DNA of 64,000 bases from positions 1-64,000 of the forward strand of contig JANLGW010000043.1 of assembly GCA_024653965.1 (NCBI GenBank). The letters are read 5' to 3'. This DNA is from Rhodospirillales bacterium. GTDB taxonomy: Bacteria > Pseudomonadota > Alphaproteobacteria > Rhodospirillales > Magnetovibrionaceae. This document shows positions 37,061 to 47,020 of the stretch, piece after piece (position 1 is the first letter of the stretch; each line of letters opens with the position of its first letter). The notes beneath the pieces were generated by a model that saw nothing but the letters and a program-made list of their open reading frames with translations, made no database searches and had not been told where the DNA came from. The translations under genes and the position numbers were made by a program.

Positions 37061-37570
37061 TCAGTCCATGCGACCGTCGCGCAGCACATGCGCCAGCTTA
37101 TCCAGCACGCCGTTGACCATTTTAGGCTCGCCACCGTTAAAAAACGCGTTGGCGACGTCCATGTATTCGTTGATGATGACCTTGGCCGGGATTTGTGGGC
37201 AATGGCTCAGCTCGAATGCCCCCGCCCGCATGACGGCGCGCAGCAACACCTCCAGGCGGGGCACGGTCCAGTTCGGCCCCAAAGCACCGCTCAGCATGTC
37301 ATCGAGCGCGGTTTTATGTTCGATGACGCCCCGCACCAAGGCGATCAAAAACGTCTTGTCAGGGTCGTGAAACTCGGCCTCGCCCAGGTCGTCGCCGTCT
37401 TCGCCCTCGACCGTTACGGTCCAGCGTTTTTCGATAAACGAACGCAGCACCGGGTCGGCATCGCCTTCGACCATGTCGAGTTCATAGAGCGATTGCACCG
37501 CAGCCATACGCGCGGCGCTTCGCCCTTTGGCGTCGAATTTTTCCGAAGTTCCGGTTGCGTTCGTAGTCAT
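37061..37570 (-). CDS. nusB: Transcription antitermination factor NusB
   Basis: The 169-residue helical protein has the NusB signatures ARMAAVQSLYELDM and PAKVIINEYMDVANAFFNG. It binds boxA RNA with S10 and supports antitermination of rRNA operons. The ATG at 37570 overlaps the ribH stop, so translation is coupled. Its length includes a longer central loop (EGEDGDDLGEAEF) than the E. coli protein. Confidence 0.94.
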   Translation of the reverse strand: MTTNATGTSEKFDAKGRSAARMAAVQSLYELDMVEGDADPVLRSFIEKRWTVTVEGEDGDDLGEAEFHDPDKTFLIALVRGVIEHKTALDDMLSGALGPNWTVPRLEVLLRAVMRAGAFELSHCPQIPAKVIINEYMDVANAFFNGGEPKMVNGVLDKLAHVLRDGRMD

Positions 37571-38028
37571 CAATCGATGCCATAACGAAGCTGGTTGCGC
37601 ACACGAATTACGGCGAGGCATGCCGTCGCCGCATCGCCGCCTTTATTTTTTTTGGACGGGTCGCAACGCACCAACGCCTGGGCTTCATTTTCCACCGTCA
37701 AAATGCCGTTGCCGATGGCAAGGCCTTTGAGGGACAAGTCCATCAAGGCGCGGCAGCTTTCGCCCGCAACATAGTCGTAATGACTGGTCTCGCCGCGGAT
37801 CACGCAGCCCAGCGCCACGTAACCGTCGTAACGACGCGCCTGGTGCGGATCGCCTTTAAATGCGGTATCGGCCAGGTTGACGACCGCCGGGATTTCCATG
37901 GCGCCGGGGACTTCGATTTGGTCGTAGGTTGCCCCCGCTTTGTCGAGAACGGCGCGCGCGCCCTTAACCAGTTGGTCGGTGAGGTGGCGGTAAAAGGGGG
38001 CGACGACAATCAAAATGTGGCCAGGCAT
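37570..38028 (-). CDS. ribH: 6,7-dimethyl-8-ribityllumazine synthase
   Basis: The 152-residue protein has VPGAMEIPAVV, the ALGCVIRGETSHYDYV loop with catalytic His, and the PIGNGILTVE-like GNGILTVENEAQA segment. It joins the pyrimidine intermediate with dihydroxybutanone phosphate to make lumazine. It lies between ribBX and nusB in the leftward rib cluster. Confidence 0.97.
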   Translation of the reverse strand: MPGHILIVVAPFYRHLTDQLVKGARAVLDKAGATYDQIEVPGAMEIPAVVNLADTAFKGDPHQARRYDGYVALGCVIRGETSHYDYVAGESCRALMDLSLKGLAIGNGILTVENEAQALVRCDPSKKNKGGDAATACLAVIRVRNQLRYGID

Positions 38029-38041
38029 GATGGGCGCTCCT

Positions 38042-39154
38042 TCAAGCAGGGATCGACTGATGGCCGGTTACGGTAAGGCCGTACCCTTCCAGACCGATAA
38101 TGGTGTGTTGCGTGTTGCTCAGCAACGTCATTTCCTTGATGCCTAAATCCAGCAAGATTTGCGCGCCGAGGCCGTAGTTGCGCAGCTCTCGTTCCGCGCC
38201 CGCATCACCGGCGGCATCCGCTATGTTGGCGTGGACGCTAAACGCATCCGCGCGGGGGTGGCGGATCAGCACGATCGCGCCGCGTCCCGCATCCGAGATG
38301 GCCTGCATGGAACGCTGCAATACACCCGCCTTGTCCGTCGCCGCATCGCCCAACACATCGTTCATGATGTCCATGGCGTGCATACGCACCAACACCGGGC
38401 CGCCTTTGGTCACGTCGCCTTTGGTCAAGGCCACGTGTTCGATGCCATCGATGCCGCAGCGGTAAATGGTCATTTCAAATACGCCGCCATAGATGCTGTT
38501 GAACGCTTGGGCGTGCAGCCGTTCGATCATGTGGTCGTGTTTCAAACGATACGCGATCAGATCGGCGATGGTGGCGATCTTCAGTTTGTGTTTTTCGGCG
38601 AACGGAATCAGATCCGGCAGGCGCGCCATGGTGCCGTCGTCGTTCATGATTTCGCAGATCACGCCCGACGCATTGAGGCCCGCCAAACGCGCGATATCCA
38701 CCGCCGCTTCGGTATGGCCCGCACGCACCAACACACCGCCGTCGCGCGCTTCCAGCGGGAACACATGGCCCGGCGTGGCGATATCGGCTTTGCCCTTGGC
38801 TGGATCGATGGCGACCGAAATGGTGCGCGCGCGGTCCGAGGCCGAAATGCCCGTGGTCACCCCTTCACGCGCTTCGATCGACATGGTGAAAGCGGTGGAA
38901 TGGCGCGATACGTTCTTTTGCGCCTGATGCGGCAATTCCAATTCTTCGACGCGTTGGCGGGTCAGCGTCAGGCAGATCAGCCCGCGCCCGTACATGGCCA
39001 TGAAGTTGACGGCTTCCGGCGTCGCCATTTGTGCGGGAATCACCAGATCGCCTTCATTTTCGCGGTCTTCGTCGTCAACCAAAACGAACATGCGACCGTT
39101 GCGGGCCTCTTCGATGATGTCTTCGATGGGCGACAGTTTATCTTTGAATGGCAC
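38042..39154 (-). CDS. ribB: DHBP synthase with degenerate GTP cyclohydrolase II domain (RibBX type)
   Basis: Residues 1-205 are a complete 3,4-dihydroxy-2-butanone-4-phosphate synthase with [12 protein letters not shown] and [13 protein letters not shown]. The C-terminal ~165 residues resemble GTP cyclohydrolase II (HVALTKGD and [12 protein letters not shown]). The three zinc cysteines (normally around a RCDCG motif) are absent, and the catalytic LRQEGRGIG is replaced by IRHPRADAF. Such RibBX variants supply DHBP synthase only, so an active RibA must be elsewhere. Confidence 0.92.
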   Translation of the reverse strand: MPFKDKLSPIEDIIEEARNGRMFVLVDDEDRENEGDLVIPAQMATPEAVNFMAMYGRGLICLTLTRQRVEELELPHQAQKNVSRHSTAFTMSIEAREGVTTGISASDRARTISVAIDPAKGKADIATPGHVFPLEARDGGVLVRAGHTEAAVDIARLAGLNASGVICEIMNDDGTMARLPDLIPFAEKHKLKIATIADLIAYRLKHDHMIERLHAQAFNSIYGGVFEMTIYRCGIDGIEHVALTKGDVTKGGPVLVRMHAMDIMNDVLGDAATDKAGVLQRSMQAISDAGRGAIVLIRHPRADAFSVHANIADAAGDAGAERELRNYGLGAQILLDLGIKEMTLLSNTQHTIIGLEGYGLTVTGHQSIPA

Positions 39155-39182
39155 GGGCAGCGTTCCTTAATTTTTTGACAGG

Positions 39183-39809
39183 TTATTCTTTGCCGAGCAG
39201 GCGGGCAACATAACGCGCCAGCATGTCGATTTCCAGGTTGACCTTAGCCCCCGGTTCCAATGCGCCAAGCGTGGTCGCGGTTTGGGTATGGGGAATCAGA
39301 TTGATGCCGAATTTGGACTTTGCAACTTCATTGACCGTCAGCGAGACGCCGTCGATGGTGATCGAGCCCTTAGGGGCTAAGTATTTGGCGAGTTTTTTCG
39401 GCGCGCGGAAGGTGTAACGCTGGCTATCGCCATCGGCTTCGCGGCGCACCAGTTCGCCAACACCATCGACGTGGCCTGACACGATATGCCCGCCCAGTTC
39501 GTCGCCAAGACGCATGGCGCGTTCTAAATTCAAGCGCGCGCCGACCGCCCAAGAGCCAAGCGTGGTTTTAGAAAGGCTTTCGGCGGAAACTTCGACGACG
39601 AACCAGCCTCGGCCATTCTCCTGCCCCCCATCATGCCCCTTATCCACCACCGTCATGCACGCCCCAGCGCAAGCGATGGAGGCGCCAATATCGACGGTGC
39701 TTAAATCGAACGCGGTTTCGATTTCAAAACGACGCCCCTCGCCCTCGCCGCTGCCCGTAGGCTGGGCGGAACGCACACGTCCGATATCGGTGATGATGCC
39801 AGTAAACAT
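39183..39809 (-). CDS. ribE: Riboflavin synthase alpha subunit
   Basis: The 208-residue protein has two related beta-barrel halves. The N-terminal MFTGIITDIGRV and the repeated GxxVNLExxM motif (ARLNLERAMRLGDELGGHIVSGHVDG and AKVNLEIDMLARYVARLL) are diagnostic. It converts two lumazine molecules to riboflavin and a pyrimidine. An insertion near residues 55-68 (KGHDGGQENGRG) lengthens a loop. It starts 6 bp after ribD. Confidence 0.95.
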   Translation of the reverse strand: MFTGIITDIGRVRSAQPTGSGEGEGRRFEIETAFDLSTVDIGASIACAGACMTVVDKGHDGGQENGRGWFVVEVSAESLSKTTLGSWAVGARLNLERAMRLGDELGGHIVSGHVDGVGELVRREADGDSQRYTFRAPKKLAKYLAPKGSITIDGVSLTVNEVAKSKFGINLIPHTQTATTLGALEPGAKVNLEIDMLARYVARLLGKE

Positions 39810-39815
39810 AACGGA

Positions 39816-40910
39816 TTAAGCCTTACGCGTATCGTAGAGTTCCAATTGGTCCGGCCCTGCCTGTAGCACGGCTTGGCGGGTCAGTTCCAGTTTTTCCATA
39901 GCTTTTGCGTAAAATGCGGGCACGCCATCCGATTTTAGAACCTTTGGCGCGCGAAACCAGGCAATTTCGTCGACCAATCCGGCCTCTAAAAAGGCGCTCG
40001 CCACGGTCGGTCCGGCCTCAACCAGCACCCGCGTCAACCCGCGCATCGCCAATTCCCCCGCGATCCAGCCCGGTTCTGGCTGGGCGGAAGGGGCGCGGAT
40101 GACGGTGACGCCCAAGTTTTCCATAGCTTCAGAGCCCGTCGCATCCTTGCCGCACATCACCCACAACGGCGATACATCCAATGTTTTCAATAAATTGGCA
40201 TTCACGGGCAAGCGCAACTGCGAATCCAACAGCACGCGCACCGGACTTTGCCCTTCCAGGCCTGCCAAACGGCAGGTGTACTCAGGATCGTCGCTCAACA
40301 CCGTGCCGATGCCGAACAGCACCGCGTCATGGTTGGCGCGCAGCAAATGGCCGCGATTGCGGGCCTCAGCCGAGGTCACCCATTTATCGGCACCCGTGGC
40401 ATCTGGCCCCGGAATATGGCCGTTTTGATCCGTCGCCAATTTCAAGGTGAACATGGGGCGGCGCTGGGTGCGGTTTAAGAAAAAGCCCAGGTTGGCCCGC
40501 CAGGCTTCCTCGCGGCACACGTCCCGGGTGACTTTGATGCCCGCATGGTTCAAGATTTCCAGACCCCTGCCCGCAACACGCGGGTCCGGATCGTCAATCG
40601 CCACCACCACCCGTTTGACGCCTGCCGCGACTAAGGCGTCGGCGCACGGCGGGGTTTGGCCGATGTGCGCGCACGGTTCCAGCGTGACATAAGCGGTTGA
40701 GCCCTTGGCCCGATCGCCTGCACCGGCCAGCGCTTGGGCTTCGGCGTGGGGGCGGCCGCCCGGCTGAGTCCAGCCGCGTGCAATGACAAGCCCGTCCTTG
40801 ACCAAGAGACAGCCCACCGCCGGATTGGGATAAGTATTGCCAAGCCCGCGCCGCGCCAACGACAGCGCCGCACGCATGAAATCTAGATCACGCGGGTCAG
40901 TCGCGTTCAC
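39816..40910 (-). CDS. ribD: Bifunctional riboflavin deaminase/reductase RibD
   Basis: The 364-residue protein joins an N-terminal zinc deaminase (HAEAQAL and [16 protein letters not shown]) to a C-terminal NADPH reductase ([12 protein letters not shown] and [20 protein letters not shown]). It performs steps two and three of riboflavin synthesis. Its start overlaps the end of nrdR by 14 bp, the usual coupling. Confidence 0.96.
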   Translation of the reverse strand: MNATDPRDLDFMRAALSLARRGLGNTYPNPAVGCLLVKDGLVIARGWTQPGGRPHAEAQALAGAGDRAKGSTAYVTLEPCAHIGQTPPCADALVAAGVKRVVVAIDDPDPRVAGRGLEILNHAGIKVTRDVCREEAWRANLGFFLNRTQRRPMFTLKLATDQNGHIPGPDATGADKWVTSAEARNRGHLLRANHDAVLFGIGTVLSDDPEYTCRLAGLEGQSPVRVLLDSQLRLPVNANLLKTLDVSPLWVMCGKDATGSEAMENLGVTVIRAPSAQPEPGWIAGELAMRGLTRVLVEAGPTVASAFLEAGLVDEIAWFRAPKVLKSDGVPAFYAKAMEKLELTRQAVLQAGPDQLELYDTRKA

Positions 40911-41352
40911 CTAAAGTCCCAATAAACTCGTTAAAGTCATTGATTTCATGGAAGTCTTTATAGACGGAGGCAAAGCGCACATAGGCGACTTTGTCCAGAT
41001 CCATCAGCCGATCCATGATCAGCTTGCCGATCGCCTTGGACGGAATTTCCGTCTCGCCCGAGGTTTCCAGATGGCGCTGGATGGAGTTCACGATGCGCTC
41101 GATCTGGTCTTCGTGGACCGGGCGTTTACGCAGCGCGATTTCCATCGAGCGTTTGACCTTTTCGCGGTCGAACGGCGCTTTGTCTCCGTTGGATTTGATC
41201 ACCGTAAGTTCCCGCAGATGCACCCGCTCGAACGTGGTGAAGCGCGAACCGCACGACTGGCAATAACGCCGACGGCGAATGGCGGCGTTATCTTCGGTGG
41301 GGCGCGAGTCCTTCACCTGGGTGTCTTCATTGCCGCAAAACGGACAACGCAT
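40897..41352 (-). CDS. nrdR: Transcriptional repressor NrdR
   Basis: The 151-residue protein has a zinc ribbon (CPFCG and CQSCG) followed by an ATP-cone (about 48-140). NrdR represses ribonucleotide reductase genes in an ATP/dATP-dependent way. It lies between glyA and ribD, a conserved place. Confidence 0.97.
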   Translation of the reverse strand: MRCPFCGNEDTQVKDSRPTEDNAAIRRRRYCQSCGSRFTTFERVHLRELTVIKSNGDKAPFDREKVKRSMEIALRKRPVHEDQIERIVNSIQRHLETSGETEIPSKAIGKLIMDRLMDLDKVAYVRFASVYKDFHEINDFNEFIGTLGERD

Positions 41353-41376
41353 CGTCTTTCTCCCCCTGCTCTCAGC

Positions 41377-42672
41377 TTAACCGTAGATGGGGAAGCGCGC
41401 GCACAGCGCTTCGACCTTCTGGCGTACGGCCGCTTCGACTTTACCATTGCCTTCTTCACCGTTGGCGGCCAAGCCGTCCAACACTTCGCAGGCCATCTGG
41501 CCAATTTGCTTGAACTCCGCAACGCCGAAGCCGCGCGTGGTGCCCGCAGGCGTGCCGAAACGCACGCCGGACGTGATCATGGGCTTTTCCGTATCAAACG
41601 GAATGCCGTTTTTGTTGCAGGTGATGCCGGCGCGATCCAGCGCGTGTTCGGCGGCATTGCCTTTCAGGCCCTTGGGCCGCAAATCGACCAGCATCAGGTG
41701 CGTGTCGGTGCCGCCGGTGGAAATGGCGTAACCGCCGTCCACCATGGTCTTGGCCAGCATCTGGGCGTTATCAATGACACGCTGAGCATAGGCTTTAAAG
41801 CTGGGACGCAGCGCCTCGCCGAAGGCTACCGCCTTGGCGGCGATGACATGCATTAGCGGCCCGCCTTGCAGGCCCGGGAAAATGGCGGAGTTGATTTTTT
41901 TCGACAGTTCCTCGGAATTGGTGAGGATCATGCCGCCGCGCGGACCACGCAAGGTCTTGTGCGTGGTGGTGGTGGTGACGTCGGCAATAGGCACCGGGCT
42001 GGGATGCAGCCCCGCCGCCACCAAGCCCGCAAAGTGCGCCATGTCGACCATCAGCAAAGCGCCCACTTCGTCGGCGATGGCGCGGAAGCGCGCAAAGTCG
42101 ATGTGACGCGGATAAGCCGAGCCGCCCGCGATGATCAATTTCGGTTTGTGTTCGCGCGCTAGGCTTTGCACTTCGTCAAAATTGATGCGCAGATCGGTTT
42201 CGCTGACGCCGTACTGAATGGCGTTGAACCACTTGCCGCTTTGCGCCGGAGGCGCGCCGTGGGTGAGATGCCCGCCCGCCGCCAGGCTCATGCCCAAGAT
42301 GGTATCGCCCGGCTGCAGCAGCGCCATAAATACGCCGCCGTTGGCCTGTGCGCCCGAATGGGGCTGAACGTTGACGAACTTACAGCCGAACAGTTGTTTG
42401 GCGCGGTCCTGCGCCAGTTGTTCGGAAATATCGACGTATTCGCAGCCGCCGTAATAACGCCGCCCGGGATAGCCTTCGGCGTATTTATTGGTAAGCACGC
42501 TGCCTTGCGCTTCCAGCACCGCCTTGGAGACGATGTTTTCCGATGCGATCAGTTCGATCTGATTTTTCTGACGGCCCAGTTCCTGATCGATGGACTTTTT
42601 GATGTCCGGGTCGGTCTCGGCCAGGGTCTTGGAAAAGAATTGGGCCAGTTCGTCATTGGGATAAGCGGTCAT
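41377..42672 (-). CDS. glyA: Serine hydroxymethyltransferase
   Basis: The 431-residue PLP enzyme has [22 protein letters not shown], and the PLP lysine K239 in [14 protein letters not shown]. It interconverts serine and glycine with tetrahydrofolate. It precedes nrdR and follows rpiB in the leftward series. Confidence 0.97.
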   Translation of the reverse strand: MTAYPNDELAQFFSKTLAETDPDIKKSIDQELGRQKNQIELIASENIVSKAVLEAQGSVLTNKYAEGYPGRRYYGGCEYVDISEQLAQDRAKQLFGCKFVNVQPHSGAQANGGVFMALLQPGDTILGMSLAAGGHLTHGAPPAQSGKWFNAIQYGVSETDLRINFDEVQSLAREHKPKLIIAGGSAYPRHIDFARFRAIADEVGALLMVDMAHFAGLVAAGLHPSPVPIADVTTTTTHKTLRGPRGGMILTNSEELSKKINSAIFPGLQGGPLMHVIAAKAVAFGEALRPSFKAYAQRVIDNAQMLAKTMVDGGYAISTGGTDTHLMLVDLRPKGLKGNAAEHALDRAGITCNKNGIPFDTEKPMITSGVRFGTPAGTTRGFGVAEFKQIGQMACEVLDGLAANGEEGNGKVEAAVRQKVEALCARFPIYG

Positions 42673-42706
42673 GGGTGCGGCTCTGCCTTTTGCTTAAGAA
42701 ACAAAA

Positions 42707-43153
42707 TTAACGCGGGGGATTGGACAATTTGTCCACGCGGCGCTGGTGGCGGCCGCCTTCAAAATCGGTGTTGAGGAAGGTGTTCACGCATTCTTCGCAA
42801 AGATCCGGGCCGATCATGCGCCCGCCGAACACGATGACGTTGGCGTCGTTGTGTTCGCGTGCAAGGCGCGCGCAGGTAACATCGTGTACCAAAGCAGCGC
42901 GGATTTCGGGGAAACGATTAGCGGCGATGGAAATACCGATGCCGCTGCCGCACATCAAAATGCCGCGTGTCGCCTGCCCATCTTTTAAGATGTGCGCCAG
43001 CTTATAGCCATAATCGGGGTAATCGACGCTCTCGGTGCCATTGACGCCCAAATCAAGGATTTCATAGCCCTTGTTTTGCAAATAAGCCGCAATGTGGCTC
43101 TTCAGCGCTAACGCGCCGTGGTCGCAAGCAATGGCGATGGTTTGCTTCGTCAT
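42707..43153 (-). CDS. rpiB: Ribose-5-phosphate isomerase B
   Basis: The 148-residue protein has the RpiB N-terminus (IAIACDHGALALK), the active-site cysteine loop GILMCGSGIGISIAANRFP and the ARLAREHNDANVIVFGGR segment. It interconverts ribose-5- and ribulose-5-phosphate. I chose ATG 43153; the longer frame lacks similarity. It begins the rpiB-glyA-nrdR-rib series. Confidence 0.94.
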   Translation of the reverse strand: MTKQTIAIACDHGALALKSHIAAYLQNKGYEILDLGVNGTESVDYPDYGYKLAHILKDGQATRGILMCGSGIGISIAANRFPEIRAALVHDVTCARLAREHNDANVIVFGGRMIGPDLCEECVNTFLNTDFEGGRHQRRVDKLSNPPR

Positions 43154-43293
43154 GGCGAATGTCCGTATCCCGTTCGATGATGTGATCACAAGAGGAGCGT
43201 TTAGTTACCATATCTCGTATAGCTCTGCCAAGCGGGCACAAGCTTTCGGTGCTGTCACAAGACTTCTTTTTTCTCGCTTGCGTTTAGGCGAAA

Positions 43294-43320
43294 CGGCCCG
43301 CCGAATGATCCGGCGGGCCG
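43294..43320 (-). terminator. Hairpin after the SulP gene
   Basis: A perfect 10-bp GC-rich stem (CGGCCCGCCG with CGGCGGGCCG, loop of seven) lies about 38 bp past the leftward sulP stop. The following leftward T-run is short, so termination strength is uncertain. Confidence 0.6.
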
Positions 43321-43357
43321 CTTTAGAGGGGCGCACAACGGGCCGCGAACGAGCAAA

Positions 43358-45148
43358 TTATTCTGCCGTTGTCGTCGGTTGGCATTCTTCGAACACGCGG
43401 GTCTTGCAATTCTCGCACTTGCCCTTGCGGCGCAGGCGCTGCTGCAGGGTGCGGATCGCTTCGCTTTTTTCATCGAAGAAATGATTGTTGCCGATATCGC
43501 GGATGAAATGCATGCGGCTCAGCTTTTCGTAGACCTTTGGCTTGAGATCGGAGAAATACAGTCCGCCGTCCATTTCCGTCAGGCGTTCGGCTTCGTGGTG
43601 CAGCATTTCCGCGCCGGACAAATCGATGAAGTTCACGCCTGAGCAGACGATCAAAATATCGACGATGCCTTCCTTGGCGGTGATGCGCTGCAGTTCCCGT
43701 TGCAGGTGATTGAGCGAGCCGAAATAGATCGACATATCAAAGCGAATGATTTTCAGATTGGGGCATTCGCTCAGCGGCCGGGTCGTGGTGTCTACGAGAT
43801 GTTTCTTTTTGTAGACCGGGTCATAAGCCGGCGCCAATGAGACGATTTCCGGATACGAGGTGCGCCCCAGGAAAATCACCAACGACAGCAGCACGCCCAA
43901 ATAAATGGCGAATTCCAATTCCAAAAACAGCGTCGAGGCCAAGGTGGTGAGCAAGATCGCGGTTTCCGACTTGCTGGAGCGGATCACATGCACGATCTGC
44001 TTTAAGTCGATCAAGTTGTACGCGACGAGCATAATCACGCCGGCCATCGCGCTGATGGGCAGATAGACAGCCAACGGAGCCAACAGCATTACCATCGCCA
44101 TCAAGATCACAGCAGAGAATATGGCCGATATGGGCGTCACCGCGCCCGCCGTGTAATTGACGCCTGAACGGGTGAACGAACCGGAACCCGCATAGGATGA
44201 AAAGAAGCTGCCCGCGATATTGGACAAACCCTGACCGATGAATTCCTGGTTGCCGTCGATGCGCTGGTGGCTTTTGGCGGCAATGGAACGGCTGATGGAC
44301 ACGGCTTCGATCAGACCGAGTAGTGCTACCGCGAAAGCGTTCGGCGCCAGCAATTTGACGGAAGTGAATGAAATGTCGGGGATCGACAGCGGCGGCAGCT
44401 GCGCCGGGATTGCGCTCACCATGGCGATGCCCGCGCCCTCGCCGCCCAAAAACTGGGCCAAAACGCCGCCCGCCAACAAAGCGATCAAAAGATTCGGCAG
44501 CTTCGGTTTTATTTTTTTGATCAAGATCGCAATGACCAGCGTCGCCAGGGCCGTGGCCAGAATGCTCGTCTGCACCTGATTTAAGTTCAGATACAAATCA
44601 TGCCAGGTCAGCAAAAACGATTCGCCCTTCGGCACATGCACGCCCATCACGTTTTTCATCTGGCTGGTGGCGATCAAGATCGCCGCCCCTGCCGTAAAAC
44701 CCACGACCACGGTATGCGAGACGAAGTTCACCAAAACGCCTAGCCGCGCCAGACCGAAGGCCAATTGGTAAACGCCCGCAAGGAACGTCACGGTCAACGC
44801 CATCTGCACGAATTCTGGCGTGCCGACTTCGGCATAGCGGCTGACGGTGGAGAAAATAACAATGGAAATCGCCGTGGTTGGCCCCGAAATCAAATGCCGG
44901 GATGATCCGAATAGCGCCGCCACGATGGGCGTCACCATGGCGGTATAAAGCCCGTATTGCGGCGGCAGTCCGGCAATGATGGCAAACGCGACGCCTTGCG
45001 GCAAAACGATGACGGCACCCGTGAGGCCGGCAATCAGGTCCGCGCGCAAACTGTTTTTATTGACCAGATGCAGCCATAAGAAAAACGGAAAAATGGATTC
45101 TTTGGAGGGGCGAAACATCCAAAGCTGAGAAAGCGCGCGTGCGACCAT
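43358..45148 (-). CDS. SulP family anion transporter with STAS domain
   Basis: The 596-residue protein has about 10-12 membrane helices and the SulP signatures GLTGAVIVLPQGVAFA and NIAGSFFSSYAGSGSFTRS. A C-terminal STAS domain covers about residues 450-560, with VNFIDLSGAEMLHHEAE. The family carries sulfate, bicarbonate or other anions. The extreme C-terminus has three cysteines (KCENCKTRVFEECQ), unusual for the family. No sulfate-assimilation gene or carbonic anhydrase lies beside it, so the substrate is open. Confidence 0.9.
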   Translation of the reverse strand: MVARALSQLWMFRPSKESIFPFFLWLHLVNKNSLRADLIAGLTGAVIVLPQGVAFAIIAGLPPQYGLYTAMVTPIVAALFGSSRHLISGPTTAISIVIFSTVSRYAEVGTPEFVQMALTVTFLAGVYQLAFGLARLGVLVNFVSHTVVVGFTAGAAILIATSQMKNVMGVHVPKGESFLLTWHDLYLNLNQVQTSILATALATLVIAILIKKIKPKLPNLLIALLAGGVLAQFLGGEGAGIAMVSAIPAQLPPLSIPDISFTSVKLLAPNAFAVALLGLIEAVSISRSIAAKSHQRIDGNQEFIGQGLSNIAGSFFSSYAGSGSFTRSGVNYTAGAVTPISAIFSAVILMAMVMLLAPLAVYLPISAMAGVIMLVAYNLIDLKQIVHVIRSSKSETAILLTTLASTLFLELEFAIYLGVLLSLVIFLGRTSYPEIVSLAPAYDPVYKKKHLVDTTTRPLSECPNLKIIRFDMSIYFGSLNHLQRELQRITAKEGIVDILIVCSGVNFIDLSGAEMLHHEAERLTEMDGGLYFSDLKPKVYEKLSRMHFIRDIGNNHFFDEKSEAIRTLQQRLRRKGKCENCKTRVFEECQPTTTAE

Positions 45149-45530
45149 ATCGTTAAGCCTATCGAATGCAGGCCCCCAATGGTAAGCGGCCCGAATGCCA
45201 TCACATCCGCACGGGAACGGTCATTTGGGGTCACTGCGCCGACGTGCGCACCGCCAGCCAAAGGGGCGCGCCGAAAATAGCTCGGATCAGATCACATGAT
45301 CGAAGGTAGTGCGGTCTGCAAGGTCGACTTAGACGAGAACGTCTTTCGGGGTCGGGCGGCCTGTCCAAATCGACTTGATTAGCCCATAAAAAGGTTAATA
45401 AATCGGCAGACTTAAACCGGGTGCGGCTCGCGGCCCTGCATATTGTGGGGATGTTTATAACAGTTTTATCGAATATTCAACCGGACACTTTGATTTTTCG
45501 GCAAAAAAATGCACTAGGGTCGGATCATTT
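45149..45530. other. Non-coding stretch, nothing recognised
   Basis: This 382-base gap separates the sulP start from the end of the next leftward gene. It must hold the sulP promoter, but no strong -35/-10 pair stands out. The second half is AT-rich. I see no RNA gene, coding frame or clear inverted repeat. Confidence 0.4.
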
Positions 45531-45797
45531 TTAAGTGAGATCGTTTTTCTGCCCCGCTTTGGCGCGATTTTTTTCCAACACATAAAGTAATTTGCGCACG
45601 GCCAAGCGTTTAATGATTTCCATGCTCTGACGCGGGTCGGCGATCATGATGACCTCGGTACCCGTTACGGGGTCGATGGCGACGACGCGCAAGATGTTGC
45701 CGTGGCGCTGCATTTCAAACAGCACCTCTTTCATGGGGGCCCGGGGGCTCCGGACCGGTGGGCCGGGACGTGTCGGTTTTTCGACCATAATGGCCAT
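45531..45797 (-). CDS. Small conserved-looking protein beside hemB
   Basis: The 88-residue protein starts at ATG 45797, preceded by GAAGG. A Pro-rich N-terminus is followed by MKEVLFEMQRHGNILRVVAIDP and a basic tail. It looks like a small alpha/beta domain with no active-site motif. It is divergent from hemB (88 bp apart), and I believe similar genes flank hemB in other alphaproteobacteria. The function is unknown. Confidence 0.7.
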   Translation of the reverse strand: MAIMVEKPTRPGPPVRSPRAPMKEVLFEMQRHGNILRVVAIDPVTGTEVIMIADPRQSMEIIKRLAVRKLLYVLEKNRAKAGQKNDLT

Positions 45798-45885
45798 AAA
45801 TACGCCTTCTCGATGCACAAGAAAAGATTTCTATTGGCTTTAAGCGCTTGGGCGATATGTTAAGAGCCTTGTTTCAATAGGGTTT

Positions 45886-46893
45886 ATGATCGTGAGCACA
45901 TCTTCTTCCCAGTTTCCATTGATCCGCATGCGCCGCAATCGCAGCCACGCGTGGATGCGCCGTCTGGTGCGCGAAACGACGTTGACCGTCGACGATCTGA
46001 TCTGGCCGTTGTTCGTGGTCGATGGCCAGAACGAGCGCCAGCCCGTAAAATCGATGCCTGGGGTGGAGCGTCTGTCGCAAGATTTGATCGTTGAAGCGGC
46101 AAAACAAGCGGTTGATCTGGGCATTCCCGCCATGGCGGTGTTTCCCTATACCGATCCGGCGCTGAAAACGCCCGATGCGCGCGAAGCGCTCAACCCCGAC
46201 AATTTGGTATGCCGCACGGTACGCGCCGTCAAAGACGCGGTGGGTGAGCAATTGGGGATCATCTGCGACGTGGCGCTGGACCCCTACAATTCCGACGGCC
46301 ACGACGGTTTGGTCAAAGATGGCCGCATCCTCAACGACGAAACGGTCGCGCTGTTGTGCCAGCAATCCATCGTGCAGGCACGCGCGGGCTGCGACATCAT
46401 CGCCCCTTCCGACATGATGGACGGTCGCGTCGGCGCGATCCGCACCGCGCTGGACGCGGAAGGCTTTCAAGACGTTAAAATACTGTCTTACGCAGCCAAG
46501 TACGCGTCGAGCTTTTATGGTCCGTTCCGCGATGCGGTCGGCTCGGGCGGCGCGCTTAAAGGCGATAAAAAGACTTATCAGATGGACTTTGCCAATTCCG
46601 ACGAAGCGTTGCGCGAAGTGGCCCAGGACATAGCCGAGGGCGCAGACATGGTCATGGTCAAACCCGGCCTGCCTTATCTCGACATCGTGCGCCGCATCAA
46701 AGACGAATTTTCCATGCCCACCTTTGCCTATCAGGTGTCGGGCGAATACGCCATGATTCAGGCGGCGGCGGCCAACGGCTGGCTGAACGGCGAAGCGGCG
46801 ATGCTGGAAAGCCTGATGGCGTTCAAACGCGCAGGCTGCGACGGTATTCTCACCTACTACGCGCCAATCGCGGCAAAGTTGCTGAACGACTGA
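45886..46893 (+). CDS. hemB: Porphobilinogen synthase (ALA dehydratase)
   Basis: The 335-residue enzyme has the two Schiff-base lysines, K205 (SYAAKYASSFYGPF) and K259 (MVMVKPGLPYLD). At the metal site the sequence is DVALDPYNSDGHDG, so the zinc cysteines of the other class are replaced by Ala/Asp. That predicts a Mg2+-dependent, zinc-independent enzyme. It condenses two aminolevulinate molecules in heme synthesis. Confidence 0.97.
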   Translation: MIVSTSSSQFPLIRMRRNRSHAWMRRLVRETTLTVDDLIWPLFVVDGQNERQPVKSMPGVERLSQDLIVEAAKQAVDLGIPAMAVFPYTDPALKTPDAREALNPDNLVCRTVRAVKDAVGEQLGIICDVALDPYNSDGHDGLVKDGRILNDETVALLCQQSIVQARAGCDIIAPSDMMDGRVGAIRTALDAEGFQDVKILSYAAKYASSFYGPFRDAVGSGGALKGDKKTYQMDFANSDEALREVAQDIAEGADMVMVKPGLPYLDIVRRIKDEFSMPTFAYQVSGEYAMIQAAAANGWLNGEAAMLESLMAFKRAGCDGILTYYAPIAAKLLND

Positions 46894-47020
46894 CGCCCCT
46901 TCCCGGCTTGCTTAAGCTATTGCATTGTTATATTTGCTACATTTACAAAGCATTATCCTTTATGATGGTACGGTGATTTTGACATGAGCAGGGGTGCCTA
47001 GCGTCAGAGAGGAACCGATT

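Noticed and set aside
39155-43357. Search for an FMN riboswitch in front of the rib genes
   Set aside because: No RFN-type conserved blocks were seen upstream of ribD, ribBX or rpiB; the genes appear to be expressed as part of the glyA-nrdR series.
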